Source: Thiothrix sp. (lineage in GTDB: Bacteria > Pseudomonadota > Gammaproteobacteria > Thiotrichales > Thiotrichaceae). From it: 64,000 bases of DNA. The notes beneath the pieces are model-generated. The model ran no database searches. It was not told the origin of the DNA and saw only the letters and a list, made by a program, of their open reading frames with translations. Where the stretch lies: contig NZ_JAQTLS010000008.1 of the NCBI RefSeq assembly GCF_028714775.1, positions 1-64,000 on the forward strand, given 5' to 3'. This document shows positions 6,895-16,595 of the stretch, piece after piece; within the stretch, counting starts at the first letter, position 1; each line of letters begins with the position of its first letter. The position numbers and the translations under genes were made by a program.

Positions 6895-8766
6895 ATGCAA
6901 AACAAAACAGTCTTCCTAATCACAAGCAATGATAGAGATAATAAAAAATTCGGAACCGCCTTTTGTGTGTATAAAGATGATAAATATTCTTATCTAGTCA
7001 CATGCGCACATGTAGTTAATGACGTTGGTGGGAAAAGAAATGTAAAAATTGCTGATCATGTTATAGATGTTATTGGTATAGGTGAAAGTGACAGCACTCA
7101 AGATGTAGCTATATTAAGAGTCGAAAATTCTTTTAATTCAACACCTATTCCCCTTGGTGTTCATAACTTTCAAAGTGACGAGTTTTGCACTTTTGGATGG
7201 TATTTGTTTGACAAAGTAAATCATTATTTTGAACATGAAGGACTAAGTGGATATTTATTAAAGAGCATTCAACTTCAGCATCCAAAGCAAAGAGAGCCTA
7301 CTTTAGGATGGAAGCTTTCATTTAAGAATGATGACTTTTTAAAGGAAGGCTTTAGCGGATCTCCTGTGATTGATAAAAAAACAAGACTTGCTTTCGCTAT
7401 TATTACCCATAGAGAAAACAATGGTCAAAAAGGAACTGCCATTTCTATTGAAACACTCTTGGAAATATGGAAAGATGCCCCTGAAGATATAATAAGGAAA
7501 ACCGCCTACAATCTAATCGGCCTAAAAAAGTCTATAAAAGAAAGATTTCAATATGAAAATGGCAAGATAAGTAAAGATTTTTACTCTTTATTATCCCATT
7601 TTAACATTGAGGCAAATGACGAAGCATTTTTAATAGCGCTTGAGATACTGATAGATTATTGCCACATGGAAAATAAGTGTTCTGAATTGCAAAAATATAT
7701 AAATGAGCATACCCCACAAAAAAGAACTATAAAGTTCTCCATGTTTTCTTTTTTTAATAAAGCTAAGCGAGAAAATAACAAGAAATGCAATTGTCAAATA
7801 CACTTCAAAACTAACTTATCAGTAGATGAATATAAAATTCCCGTTCAAGCGCTGGCATCAGAATTAAATCTTTGCTATGAAACAATTGATACTAAAAAAG
7901 TTAGAGAAGGAAGTTTGATTATTGATTTGACATTGCCATCTTACAGTCTTGATAAATTAATAGCACTGTATGAGAAAAGGGATAATTTAATAAAAGATTT
8001 GGGCATTGAATATATCTCAGAATCCTTAGAAGATGAGTTTGAGATAGATAACATAAAGAAAATTATGTTAATATTAATGGAGCATGAAAATATAAGATGG
8101 GGCATCTATGATATGTACCCAAACTCAATAAAAGACTTACCTAACGATGTTACTAATTATTATATCATTGAAAAAGTTATCGATGAAGCAAGGAATTCAA
8201 ATTCCATTTCAAATTTATTAGCTTACCTCTCAAGAAAAAATAAAAATTTATATGAAAAAAACAAGCCTTACCATAAAATACCAAGAAGGCCAAAAGTAGA
8301 AAATATTAATTTAAAAAGCACACATAGTCCATTTAGCTTATTTCTCATTTTCTTTAAAGCATCTGGAATTTCAACAATTGGAACGATGTTTTTATTCCTG
8401 ATTCAGTATTTAATCTTAATGCTACTAGGAAGTAATCCAGCAGCAAGTTTACTTGCATCATTAGTATGGACGGCCTTAGTACCCTTAGGTGCAAAAGTTG
8501 GAGATTTTATTTCAGAATCGTTCAATAGAAATAAAGATAAAAAAGTAGCTGCCTTCGCTGTGATTTGCTATATGTTAGGATATGAGATCGGCATAATAAT
8601 ATCTTCAGCCATATCGATATATATTGACATGGCTGCATCAAAAGATTTCTTCTTTATTCTTGGCGTCATATTTTCTGTAGTCTTCAACTCTATGGATTCT
8701 ATAATTTCACTGATAACCCTTGGAATAGGAGCATATTATGCCTATAGAAATGTACGACTAGGGTAG
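6895..8766 (+). CDS. Trypsin-like serine protease with helical middle and C-terminal membrane segments, cassette 2
   Basis: A 623-residue protein. Residues 1-200 form a trypsin/HtrA-type protease with a complete visible triad: H39 (TCAHV), D70 (TQDVAILRV) and S154 (EGFSGSPV). A helical part at about 225-270 resembles effector-associated adaptor domains. A second alpha/beta part at about 290-385 (from NCQIHFKT) is unassigned. From about residue 490 to the end there are four hydrophobic segments (for example GTMFLFLIQYLILMLLG and FFFILGVIFSVVF), so the C-terminus is probably membrane-embedded. There is no signal peptide, so the protease domain should be cytosolic. With the upstream Trypco1 gene it fills one 2.3-kb cassette. 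Inferred function: a protease-triggered membrane effector in defence. Confidence 0.75.
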   Translation: MQNKTVFLITSNDRDNKKFGTAFCVYKDDKYSYLVTCAHVVNDVGGKRNVKIADHVIDVIGIGESDSTQDVAILRVENSFNSTPIPLGVHNFQSDEFCTFGWYLFDKVNHYFEHEGLSGYLLKSIQLQHPKQREPTLGWKLSFKNDDFLKEGFSGSPVIDKKTRLAFAIITHRENNGQKGTAISIETLLEIWKDAPEDIIRKTAYNLIGLKKSIKERFQYENGKISKDFYSLLSHFNIEANDEAFLIALEILIDYCHMENKCSELQKYINEHTPQKRTIKFSMFSFFNKAKRENNKKCNCQIHFKTNLSVDEYKIPVQALASELNLCYETIDTKKVREGSLIIDLTLPSYSLDKLIALYEKRDNLIKDLGIEYISESLEDEFEIDNIKKIMLILMEHENIRWGIYDMYPNSIKDLPNDVTNYYIIEKVIDEARNSNSISNLLAYLSRKNKNLYEKNKPYHKIPRRPKVENINLKSTHSPFSLFLIFFKASGISTIGTMFLFLIQYLILMLLGSNPAASLLASLVWTALVPLGAKVGDFISESFNRNKDKKVAAFAVICYMLGYEIGIIISSAISIYIDMAASKDFFFILGVIFSVVFNSMDSIISLITLGIGAYYAYRNVRLG

Positions 8767-8771
8767 AATGA

Positions 8772-9269
<498 letters not shown>

Positions 9270-9307
9270 TAGCGCAGGAAAGTTTGTGCCACGGTCAATC
9301 CGCTTAA

Positions 9308-9460
9308 CTGATTTTTCATCGTGCACTGATCTACCCCGTCAATTCGGACGCTTCTATTCCCGGTAAACATATCATTGCAAAATTACAAGCGATATATGAT
9401 ACTGTCTTGGACAGAAAAGTAAGTCCTGTTATTGAATGGTCAAGTGGTTATGATTGTTAG
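9308..9460 (+). pseudogene. Possible fragment of an inactivated cassette gene
   Basis: An open frame without a start codon ends TAG at 9458-9460. It reads like real protein (ALIYPVNSDASIPG, then HIIAKLQAIYDTVLD and VIEWSSGYDC). It sits where the attC of the third cassette should be, in an otherwise empty 246-base gap. A truncated C-terminus from another cassette or from a deletion is likely. I do not recognise the family, and chance is not excluded. Confidence 0.3.
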
Positions 9461-9515
9461 TCTCTTGGTAATAAAAATTTCCATGTAATTATTAATTTAA
9501 TGTCGTTTATTTATC

Positions 9516-10199
9516 ATGATAATAATAAGAAGAATATTTTCGGCAATGATCGTTGCTGTGTTTCTTTCAGGGTGCAGTGCTTACATCGCTCCAAAAAACA
9601 CACTGCATACAACAACTTCATTCTACAACGAAGTTAGTTTTAATAGCTTTCTGTTAAAAAATACAAGTCAAGTTGCATTGTGGCTTGGAAGAAAAGTTGA
9701 TAATAAATATCTTGTCGAGCCAATAAATGTCATAATTTTGGATGAAGAATCAAGATCAGACGAAGAGTCAATTAGCCTTGTAGAGACTGCTCTTGATGAT
9801 GCGGGATATAATAAAAGGTGCGGGCACTCATCAGGTTATATTGGGGTTATAAACAAAAAACCATTTAAGCAAGTGCCAAGAGAATTCAGCATTGCTTATT
9901 CCAATAATAATTTTTGGAAAATCAATAATCATGGAAGGTTATTTGGTCCATATACGGTTAAGGCGAAAGAGAGAATGTATATTGGACAATTTAGCAGGGA
10001 AAGTTTTAGTTTGTTTTCGCTGGTTAATCATGGATATGTTTCATTTAGCGCTGCCAGAGATGATTTCATCAAGAAGGTCACACAGTGCGCAAGTTTGAAA
10101 TATATTGATAATATTGATGCGCTCAATAAAATAAGCTCGAATATATTCACATCAAAAGATCATGATGGAAAAATAAAGGTATTGTTGCTGAAAAAATAA
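9516..10199 (+). CDS. Predicted lipoprotein, unknown function
   Basis: A 227-residue protein. A lipoprotein signal (residues 1-20) ends in the lipobox LSGC with Cys20 as the lipidated residue. The mature part has a strand-rich start and a INVIILDEES motif followed by a helical stretch. Two further cysteines (near KRCGHSSG and VTQCASL) may form a disulfide in the periplasm. I recognise no family with certainty. The gene is AT-rich like the cassettes and unlike the hydrogenase genes next to it, and has no good ribosome site, which suggests it arrived with the integron region. It converges on hybE with 7 bases between stop codons. Confidence 0.6.
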   Translation: MIIIRRIFSAMIVAVFLSGCSAYIAPKNTLHTTTSFYNEVSFNSFLLKNTSQVALWLGRKVDNKYLVEPINVIILDEESRSDEESISLVETALDDAGYNKRCGHSSGYIGVINKKPFKQVPREFSIAYSNNNFWKINNHGRLFGPYTVKAKERMYIGQFSRESFSLFSLVNHGYVSFSAARDDFIKKVTQCASLKYIDNIDALNKISSNIFTSKDHDGKIKVLLLKK

Positions 10200-10206
10200 A
10201 ATTGGT

Positions 10207-10776
10207 TCAGCTAAACTTTCCCATCAGCAAATCCCGCCGTGAAATAGGCTGCGCCACCACCTGCCGCACCTGCTTGCAAGCTGCAACAGGCAGCGCTGCT
10301 GGCGCTTCTTGCCGCTCAAACATCCCTTCCTTGCTCAGATACTTGTCGAGTGCTGCATCCTCTTCGGCAAGCGCTGCTGTGTCCGCCGTTCCCAGATTTG
10401 CCAGCGCTTGTTCCGCCATCAGCAGCGCGTCCGTTTGGTTGGTGAACATGAACATCGGCGAATACAGCGAGTGGGTCAGGCAGCGCCCGATGCCTTCCAG
10501 TTCATTGACCATGAAAGTGTAATCGCGGCTGGGGAAGCTGATTTTCAGCTTCGCCCCCAATGCCAGCCCAGCAGATTGCGCCTCGGCGGGCAGCAGGATC
10601 AGGTTCATGAACCACGGGGTAATCAGCACGCCCAGCCAGTCGTTTTCCCACGGGCTGAAACCGACCGCCTGCACGCTCAGCGCCGGGTTGAGAATGGGGA
10701 TGCCCGCCATGCGTTCCTGCTGGATGTGGCGGAACAGGGTTTCCAGAGGGTCGGTGGGGTTATCCATGTGCAGCAC
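10207..10776 (-). CDS. hybE: [NiFe]-hydrogenase assembly chaperone, HybE/HupJ family
   Basis: A 189-residue cytosolic accessory protein, last gene of the hydrogenase operon. The HybE-type core is visible in IPILNPALSVQAVGF, WLGVLITPWFMNLILLP and the YSPMFMF segment. The family helps the Tat-exported hydrogenase subunits assemble before export. The C-terminal 50 residues end in SRRDLLMG, an oddly twin-arginine-like tail also seen in HupJ-type proteins. The start overlaps the end of the hypC-like gene, and an alternative ATG three codons in is equally possible. Confidence 0.8.
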   Translation of the reverse strand: MLHMDNPTDPLETLFRHIQQERMAGIPILNPALSVQAVGFSPWENDWLGVLITPWFMNLILLPAEAQSAGLALGAKLKISFPSRDYTFMVNELEGIGRCLTHSLYSPMFMFTNQTDALLMAEQALANLGTADTAALAEEDAALDKYLSKEGMFERQEAPAALPVAACKQVRQVVAQPISRRDLLMGKFS

Positions 10777-11032
10777 CTACGTTGGGGAAATACGGGTCAA
10801 AGTCAGTCTCGCCATTGGCGGCAGCCACCAAGCCATCCAGCGCCCGGTTGATCAGGTCGGCTTCCTGTGCGGTGAGGATGTCACGTGCCGAACCCAAGAA
10901 ATTCACCACCCACGTCCCCGCTGGTTGCGAACCAATCAGCATCATATTGACGACTTCATCGCCATTACGTCCCCGGCACAAAGCCATGAGGTCGCGGTCT
11001 TCGATGACCTGCATGGGGATGCCTATGCACAT
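10760..11032 (-). CDS. hypC: HypC/HybG-family hydrogenase maturation chaperone
   Basis: A 90-residue protein starting MCIGIPMQV, with the essential Cys2 that binds the Fe(CN)2CO precursor and passes it to the large subunit. The short C-terminal helix is typical of the HypC/HupF/HybG group. It overlaps hybD by 10 bases and hybE by about 17, so translation is likely coupled. Being inside the structural operon, it is probably the dedicated copy (HybG/HupF role). The general hypABDEF genes are not in the window. Confidence 0.88.
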   Translation of the reverse strand: MCIGIPMQVIEDRDLMALCRGRNGDEVVNMMLIGSQPAGTWVVNFLGSARDILTAQEADLINRALDGLVAAANGETDFDPYFPNVGAAHG

Positions 11033-11559
11033 GCGCTGGCCTCGCTGCGGGTCTGTTCCGCCCAGAAACAGGGCAGGGGCGCGGGGCGCAATTCCGCTTC
11101 AACCCCGATCCGCCGCAGTTCTGCCACCAGCATTTCCACCATCTGTTCCAGCCGTTCCAGCGTGGCGGGCGTCAGCCCCAGCGTGTTGTTGAGGGAATGC
11201 GGAACCATGCCAATGATCGTCACCGCTTTGGGCGATTCCCCCGTCACAGTCAGCACTGCCAACAAATCGGACAGCCCCAATTGGTGGTTGGAGAGTTTGC
11301 ACTGGAAAAACGCCGGGATTTCCGCCCCCGTCAGCCGTACCAGCGTACCGGGAGGCGCTCCCGTATTGACCGCATCGGCAACGATCAGGTAGTCGACGTT
11401 GCGCATCGGTTCGAGCAATTCCGTGCCAGTCGTGCCGCCGTCGATGACTTCGACCTGCGGCGGTAAGCGATAACGGCTTTCCAGCAATTCGACGGCGCGG
11501 ACACCCACGCCCTCGTCTTCCATCAGCACATTACCCAGCCCCAGCACCAATACCCGCAT
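11023..11559 (-). CDS. hybD: Hydrogenase maturation endopeptidase (HybD/HupD)
   Basis: A 178-residue protease that trims the C-terminal extension of the large subunit after nickel insertion. The nickel-sensing residues of the family are visible: E16 in LMEDEGVG, the aspartate of IVADAVNTG, and the histidine of GMVPHSLNN. I chose the ATG at 11559, which overlaps the hybC stop codon by one base (TGATG), over a longer upstream frame that would run into hybC. The ~30 C-terminal residues past AELRRIG are extra relative to E. coli HybD. Confidence 0.88.
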   Translation of the reverse strand: MRVLVLGLGNVLMEDEGVGVRAVELLESRYRLPPQVEVIDGGTTGTELLEPMRNVDYLIVADAVNTGAPPGTLVRLTGAEIPAFFQCKLSNHQLGLSDLLAVLTVTGESPKAVTIIGMVPHSLNNTLGLTPATLERLEQMVEMLVAELRRIGVEAELRPAPLPCFWAEQTRSEASACA

Positions 11560-13265
11560 CACAGAACCTTGACCTTGACGATTTCCTGCTGCTCGGTATC
11601 CACCATGTGGATGGCGCAGGCAATGCAAGGGTCAAAGGAATGCACAGTACGTAACACTTCCAGCGGTTTTTGCGGGTCAGCGACCGGGTTGTCGAGCAAC
11701 GAGGCTTCGTAAGGCCCCGGTTCGTCATTCTGGTCACGCGGCCCAGCATTCCAAGTACTGGGAACGACCGCTTGGTAGTTCTTGATTTTGCCGTCGTCAA
11801 TCACTACCCAATGCGAGAGTGTGCCACGCGGCGCTTCATGCACGCCGAAACCCTGAATTTCGCCTTTGGGGAAAACCGGCGGGTTGAAAGTGTCGGTATC
11901 GCCCTTGCCAATATTGTCCACCAGCTTTTGCCATTGCTGCTTGAGGGTATCGAGCATCACCGCTGCGCGTACCGCCCGTGCCGCATGGCGACCGATGGTG
12001 GAATGCAGCGCCTCCAGCGGGATGTCCGGTTTCTGCGACACGGCTTTGAGGGTATTCATGGCGGCGTCGAGGTATTTCTTCGCAGGTTCATGCCCCGCAG
12101 CTACCATCACCAGCACATTCGCAAGTGGTCCGACTTGGGCGCGTTTGCCGTTGAACGTCGGCGCTTTGACCCACGAATAACGGCCTTCGTCTTGGAAGTC
12201 GGTGTAATTCGGGTCGGTTTCGCCTTTCCACGGATGGAGTGCCTCGTCGCCCAGATACCACGAGTGTTTGGAACATTCCGCCACGCCATCGCGGAAGAAA
12301 TCATCATGGTGGGTCTTGATCGGCTTGAAAGTGGCAAGGTCGCCGTTTTCAATGTAACCACCGGGCAGGTCGTAGACCGTGCCTTTGCTGTCTTGTGGGC
12401 AATCGGGCATCGACAGGTAATTGGTCACGCCCTTGCCGTAGCCTGCCCAATCCAGATAGAACGCGCCCACTGCCGGTACGTCGCTGAGGTAGACCGATTT
12501 GACGAACTGATCGAGTTTGTCGATCCAGCCCTTGATCATCATCAGACGTTCCATATTGAGGACGGATTGCGCATCCATATTGATGGAATTGCTGATGCCG
12601 CCGACCGCCAGATTCTGGATATGTGGTGATTTGCCGCCCAGTACCGCGACGATCTTGTTGGCGTAATTCTGCACTTCCAGCGCTTGCAGGTAGTGCGCCG
12701 TCGCCATCAGGTTGACTTCCGGCGGCAGTTTCATCGCCGGGTGTCCCCAGTAACCGGAAGCAAACGGGCCAAGCTGCCCGCTGCCGACGAAGGTTTTCAG
12801 GCGTTCCTGCACGGCTTTCATTTCGTGCACGCCGTTTAAAGGCCAGTCAGAGAGGCTTTCCGCCAGTTGCGCCGCTTTCGCCGGGTCAGCACTCAAGCCG
12901 GAGACCACATCCACCCAGTCCACCGCCGAGAGGTGGTAGAAATGCACGATGTGGTCTTGGATGGCGTGCGCGGTCTGGATAATGTTGCGCACCAGTTGTG
13001 CATTGACTGGCACTTCCAACCCCAAGGCGTTTTCCACCGCCCGCACCGAGGTAATGGCGTGGACGGTGGTGCAAACGCCGCAGAAACGCTGGGTAAACAG
13101 CCATGCCTCACGCGGGTCACGCCCGACCAATATCTTTTCGATGCCGCGCCACATCTGGCCTGATGACCATGCCTTGGAAACTTTGCCAGCATCATTCACT
13201 TCCACATCAATGCGCAGGTGGCCTTCGATGCGGGTAACGGGATCAACGGTAATTCGGGTTGCCAC
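11559..13265 (-). CDS. hybC: [NiFe]-hydrogenase large subunit
   Basis: A 568-residue catalytic subunit that splits H2 at a NiFe(CN)2CO centre. Nickel ligands are in RFCGVCTTVH (C62, C65) and DPCIACAIH (C547, C550). The 15-residue tail after H553 is the part removed by HybD. The order O-A-B-C-D in this operon and the partner subunits place it with the Hyd-2-type (group 1c) membrane-associated enzymes, which take electrons from H2 to the quinone pool. The start codon is GTG with GGAGA 7 bases upstream. It travels folded across the membrane with the Tat-signal-bearing small subunit. Confidence 0.95.
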   Translation of the reverse strand: MATRITVDPVTRIEGHLRIDVEVNDAGKVSKAWSSGQMWRGIEKILVGRDPREAWLFTQRFCGVCTTVHAITSVRAVENALGLEVPVNAQLVRNIIQTAHAIQDHIVHFYHLSAVDWVDVVSGLSADPAKAAQLAESLSDWPLNGVHEMKAVQERLKTFVGSGQLGPFASGYWGHPAMKLPPEVNLMATAHYLQALEVQNYANKIVAVLGGKSPHIQNLAVGGISNSINMDAQSVLNMERLMMIKGWIDKLDQFVKSVYLSDVPAVGAFYLDWAGYGKGVTNYLSMPDCPQDSKGTVYDLPGGYIENGDLATFKPIKTHHDDFFRDGVAECSKHSWYLGDEALHPWKGETDPNYTDFQDEGRYSWVKAPTFNGKRAQVGPLANVLVMVAAGHEPAKKYLDAAMNTLKAVSQKPDIPLEALHSTIGRHAARAVRAAVMLDTLKQQWQKLVDNIGKGDTDTFNPPVFPKGEIQGFGVHEAPRGTLSHWVVIDDGKIKNYQAVVPSTWNAGPRDQNDEPGPYEASLLDNPVADPQKPLEVLRTVHSFDPCIACAIHMVDTEQQEIVKVKVL

Positions 13266-13282
13266 TGTCTTGTCTCCTATGC

Positions 13283-14425
13283 TCAGGCTTCGTGCCCGGC
13301 GTCATGCATGACGGGGAAAAGTTTAACCAATACCAGATAGGCCATGATCTCGAAGGCAATGAGACCGACCGTCACCATGATTTCCGGTACGGAAGGGAAA
13401 TAGCTGTAGCCCACACCGGGGGCAAAGGTGATGAGGAAAGCGTCAAAACGGTACAACGCTCCGCCCAGCAACATGGAAACGGCAGCAATCAATAACTGCC
13501 CACCGTTTTCCCGACGTTTTGGGGAAAGCAGGATCACCAGCGGAACCACGAACAGCACCGTTTCAACCAAGAACATGAAGCTGGCGAAATCAAACGCGAA
13601 CAGCAGCCCCAGCTTGCCTTGCACCAGCAAAGTGATGAAACGTACTGCAAGGAATGCGCCCAGCAGCCCCACAATTGCCATGCCCAAGCCTTTCAACAAC
13701 GGCGTTTCAGAAGGGCGGCGCAAGCCAGCGGTAGCGAACGAGCCTTCAAACACCACGATGGAAAAGCCCATACACAGCGCGGTCAGCAGTGCCAGCAAGG
13801 GTTGTAATTGCCACGTTTGCCACAGCGGATTGACCTTGTAACCCATCGCAATCAGCAATGAACCCAGCGAAGATTGGTGCATGGTCGGCAACAACACGCC
13901 AATGGCGATGAAGAAGAACAGCATCTTGTTCAACACTGCCAGCAGCTTTTTCGCACCGAAGTGTTCTAGCACCGCCGGGGAAAACTCAATCACCAGCACC
14001 AAGATGTAGGTCAGCACGCACAGGCCGACTTCCAACATGACTGAATTGAAATTCCAGTTCCACGGCAGCAGGATGTTATAAAACTGCCACCAGCGCCCCA
14101 TATCAAAGAACGCCCCTAAGCCCCCCAGCGCATAGCCGAGCAAGGAAGCCAGCAAGGCGGGGCGGATCAGCGGGTGGTATTTGCCCTTATTCAACACATA
14201 CACGGTAATGGCGAGGGCGTAACCGCCGCAGGCAAACGCCGTGCCCACCACCACGTCATACACCACCCAGATACCCCATGCATGTGCGCCATTGAGGTTG
14301 GTGACTGACCCCATGCCGTAGATAAAGCGCATCGCCAAGAAAAAGAAGCCGATGGCAGCGATCACGCCCAGCGCAATAAACGGTGGGGTCACGATCCGGC
14401 TCCCCAGAGGTTTGTAAGCACTCAT
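13283..14425 (-). CDS. hybB: HybB-type NrfD-family membrane subunit of hydrogenase
   Basis: A 380-residue integral membrane protein with about ten hydrophobic helices and no heme-ligand pattern, as in NrfD/PsrC/HybB proteins that connect periplasmic iron-sulfur proteins to quinone. It shares a 4-base ATGA overlap with hybA and lies 17 bases before hybC. The pair HybA-HybB makes this a Hyd-2-type complex rather than one with a cytochrome b HyaC subunit. Confidence 0.88.
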   Translation of the reverse strand: MSAYKPLGSRIVTPPFIALGVIAAIGFFFLAMRFIYGMGSVTNLNGAHAWGIWVVYDVVVGTAFACGGYALAITVYVLNKGKYHPLIRPALLASLLGYALGGLGAFFDMGRWWQFYNILLPWNWNFNSVMLEVGLCVLTYILVLVIEFSPAVLEHFGAKKLLAVLNKMLFFFIAIGVLLPTMHQSSLGSLLIAMGYKVNPLWQTWQLQPLLALLTALCMGFSIVVFEGSFATAGLRRPSETPLLKGLGMAIVGLLGAFLAVRFITLLVQGKLGLLFAFDFASFMFLVETVLFVVPLVILLSPKRRENGGQLLIAAVSMLLGGALYRFDAFLITFAPGVGYSYFPSVPEIMVTVGLIAFEIMAYLVLVKLFPVMHDAGHEA

Positions 14426-15390
14426 TCCTCACCCTCCTTATGTCCGTTGGTATTGCGCCGTACCAGATAGGTTAGCCCCGCCAGCGCCACGGCGGGTAAG
14501 GCCAGATAGCTGTACAAGCCGTGTTGCACGCCTTCACTGATGGAGGCGGCAGAACGTTCACCCAAGGGCGGCATTCCCAACTGGTCGAAGGGAATGGCGG
14601 AAATGTGTAATACATTGGTTCCGCCCGCTTCCTTTTCGCCCCACACATGCTGCTGATAGGTGGCGGCAGCTTTTTCGTGCGGATGGAACGGGTGGCGGAT
14701 GTCGCCGCGTGGGAATTGCGTGACTTCACCCGCTTTCAGGGCTAAACGGCGTTTGGCTTCTTTCATCAGCGCGTCACGCGGGCCGAACAGGGTTGCGCCG
14801 GTCGGGCAGACTTCGGAGCAAGCTGTCATGCCACCCTTGTCGATGCGCCCCACACCTGCCTGATTGCACATCTGGCATTTGCTGATTTGCCCGAACGGTT
14901 GGTTGTACTGGAATTGCGGCACGTTATAAGGGCAACCCATCGTGCAATTACGGCAACCGATGCAAGCGTCAGCGTGGTAACTGACAATGCCGGTTTTCGG
15001 GTCGCGGCGCATCGCTGTGACCGGGCACACCGAGACGCAACCGGGGTCGACGCAATGCATACAACTGCGTTTCTCGAAAGCGTAACCGTCACTGACGGTA
15101 TCCTTGTGTTCGCCCTTACCGTTGAGGTAGACCTTAATCACATTGAGCGTATCGCCGGACAGGTCACGGGCGGAATCGAATTGCGGATTGCCTTCCTCAA
15201 TGACCGGCGGCATTCCGTTGGTTTGTTTGCAGGCACTGACACAGGCTTTGCAGCCGATGCACAGGGTCGAGTCATACAGCATCCCCATCGCTTCTGGAGC
15301 AGGCTCCAGATTGGCGCGGGCTTCGGCTTCACCAAGGGCAACAACAGCAGTTCCCCCGATGGCAGCTTTGAGAAAATCCCTGCGTTTCAT
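14422..15390 (-). CDS. hybA: HybA-type four-cluster ferredoxin subunit of hydrogenase
   Basis: A 322-residue periplasmic electron-transfer protein. The twin-arginine signal is KRRDFLKAAIGG at 2-13. Four [4Fe-4S] ligand groups are visible: CIGCKACVSACK, CMHCVDPGCVSVCP, CIGCRNCTMGCPY, and CQMC with ACSEVCP later. A C-terminal hydrophobic helix (LYSYLALPAVALAGLTYLV) followed by RRNTNG anchors it to the membrane, as in E. coli HybA. It lies 10 bases after hybO. Confidence 0.9.
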   Translation of the reverse strand: MKRRDFLKAAIGGTAVVALGEAEARANLEPAPEAMGMLYDSTLCIGCKACVSACKQTNGMPPVIEEGNPQFDSARDLSGDTLNVIKVYLNGKGEHKDTVSDGYAFEKRSCMHCVDPGCVSVCPVTAMRRDPKTGIVSYHADACIGCRNCTMGCPYNVPQFQYNQPFGQISKCQMCNQAGVGRIDKGGMTACSEVCPTGATLFGPRDALMKEAKRRLALKAGEVTQFPRGDIRHPFHPHEKAAATYQQHVWGEKEAGGTNVLHISAIPFDQLGMPPLGERSAASISEGVQHGLYSYLALPAVALAGLTYLVRRNTNGHKEGEE

Positions 15391-15400
15391 GACGCCCTCC

Positions 15401-16522
15401 CTAGCCTTGCTTGTCGCTATCGCCAGTGGAATTCAGCTTTTTCGCCGCCATCGCGGTTGCCCCGACCACAGCCCCAACTACCGCGCCGGTCAGCAGGGCA
15501 GCGCCCGTGCCCACACCCGAAGAACCCTGACGTTGGGAAATTTCCGGGAACATCGCAGGCGGGGTATGGGTTTTGACATCGGCAAGGCTGAACAGCGGTT
15601 TGGTGAAACCCACGCCTTTTTCAGCGCAACCGAAGCACGGATGCCCGACACCGATAGGCCATGTGCCACCGCTGATGTCGTTGAATTCGATCACCGAGCA
15701 GTTGGCGTAAGTTTCTGGCCCTTTGCAACCGAGCTTGTAGAGGCAATAGCCTTGCTTGTGGCCTTCGTCACCGAATTCTTCGGCGAAACGGCCTGCGTCA
15801 AAATGCGGGCGACGGTAGCAGTTTTCGTGGATCAAGCGACCGTAAGCGAACAACGGGCGGCCTTGTGCATCCAGCGCCGGGAGCTTGCCAAAGGTGAGGA
15901 AGTGCATCACGGTGGCAAGGAAGTTGTACGGGTTAGGCGGGCAACCGGGCAGGTTCACCACGGTCTTGCCGGGCAGGATTTCGTGTACGCCTTTGGCCTC
16001 GGTGGGGTTGGGGCCACTCGATTGAACCCCACCCCACGAAGCACAGGAGCCGAACGCGATAATGGCAGCGGCATTTTCCGCTGCTTCCTTGGTGTGTTCC
16101 AGCATGGTTTTGTTGGCGATCTTGCAGTAAATGCCGCCATCTTTGGTGGGAATCGAGCCTTCCACCACCAGCAGGTATTGCCCCTTGTTGGCAGCCATTG
16201 AGGCTTCTTTGGCAGCTTCGACCTGATGCCCCGCACCCGTATCAAGGGTTTGGTGGTAATCAAGGGAAATCATGTCGAGCAGCAGGCGCTCAAGGGTGGG
16301 GTGTTCGGCGCGTAACAGGGTTTCGCTGGGGCCGGTGCATTCCTGACCGTGTAGCCAGATCACCACCGGGCGCTTGCGCTGCACCGCGACGGCTTCTGCC
16401 ATGGCTTCGGCGGCAAAGCTTGATAGCCCCATCGTGGCTGCCAGACCGGCAAAGAATTTCATGAAGTCACGGCGGGACATACCTAAACGCCGTTCGAGCC
16501 GCTCAATGTCATGCTCATTCAT
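15401..16522 (-). CDS. hybO: [NiFe]-hydrogenase small subunit (HybO type) with an altered proximal-cluster motif
   Basis: A 373-residue Tat-exported iron-sulfur subunit. The signal SRRDFMKFF at 16-24 carries the twin arginines, and a C-terminal hydrophobic helix (about 340-362) anchors the enzyme. The distal and medial cluster ligands are present (IHENCYRRP, GYCLYKLGCKGP, YANCSVI, HPCFGC). For the proximal cluster, GSCASWG and LPGCPP supply two cysteines, but the N-terminal CxxC motif reads ECTGPSE: Cys62 is kept and the second position is Pro65 (codon CCC). The single G of SWGG argues against the six-cysteine oxygen-tolerant type. It is first in the operon, so the whole cluster is driven from upstream of 16522. 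Confidence 0.92.
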   Translation of the reverse strand: MNEHDIERLERRLGMSRRDFMKFFAGLAATMGLSSFAAEAMAEAVAVQRKRPVVIWLHGQECTGPSETLLRAEHPTLERLLLDMISLDYHQTLDTGAGHQVEAAKEASMAANKGQYLLVVEGSIPTKDGGIYCKIANKTMLEHTKEAAENAAAIIAFGSCASWGGVQSSGPNPTEAKGVHEILPGKTVVNLPGCPPNPYNFLATVMHFLTFGKLPALDAQGRPLFAYGRLIHENCYRRPHFDAGRFAEEFGDEGHKQGYCLYKLGCKGPETYANCSVIEFNDISGGTWPIGVGHPCFGCAEKGVGFTKPLFSLADVKTHTPPAMFPEISQRQGSSGVGTGAALLTGAVVGAVVGATAMAAKKLNSTGDSDKQG

Positions 16523-16595
16523 TCGGAACTCTCCATATCGAGTTTGCGCAGGGAAATACCCTGACCTTCCAATCAGTTACCATTGGCTGATTATG

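Noticed and set aside
11670-12629. 319-codon open frame on the plus strand over hybC
   Set aside because: It is antisense to the hydrogenase large subunit and its composition is typical of a shadow frame.
15143-16201. 352-codon open frame on the plus strand over hybA/hybO
   Set aside because: It is antisense to two unmistakable hydrogenase genes and has no recognisable domain.
10207-16522. Oxygen-tolerant (Hyd-1, group 1d) hydrogenase
   Set aside because: The small subunit has SWGG, not SWGC, lacks the extra cysteines of the [4Fe-3S] cluster, and the operon encodes HybA/HybB rather than a cytochrome b subunit.
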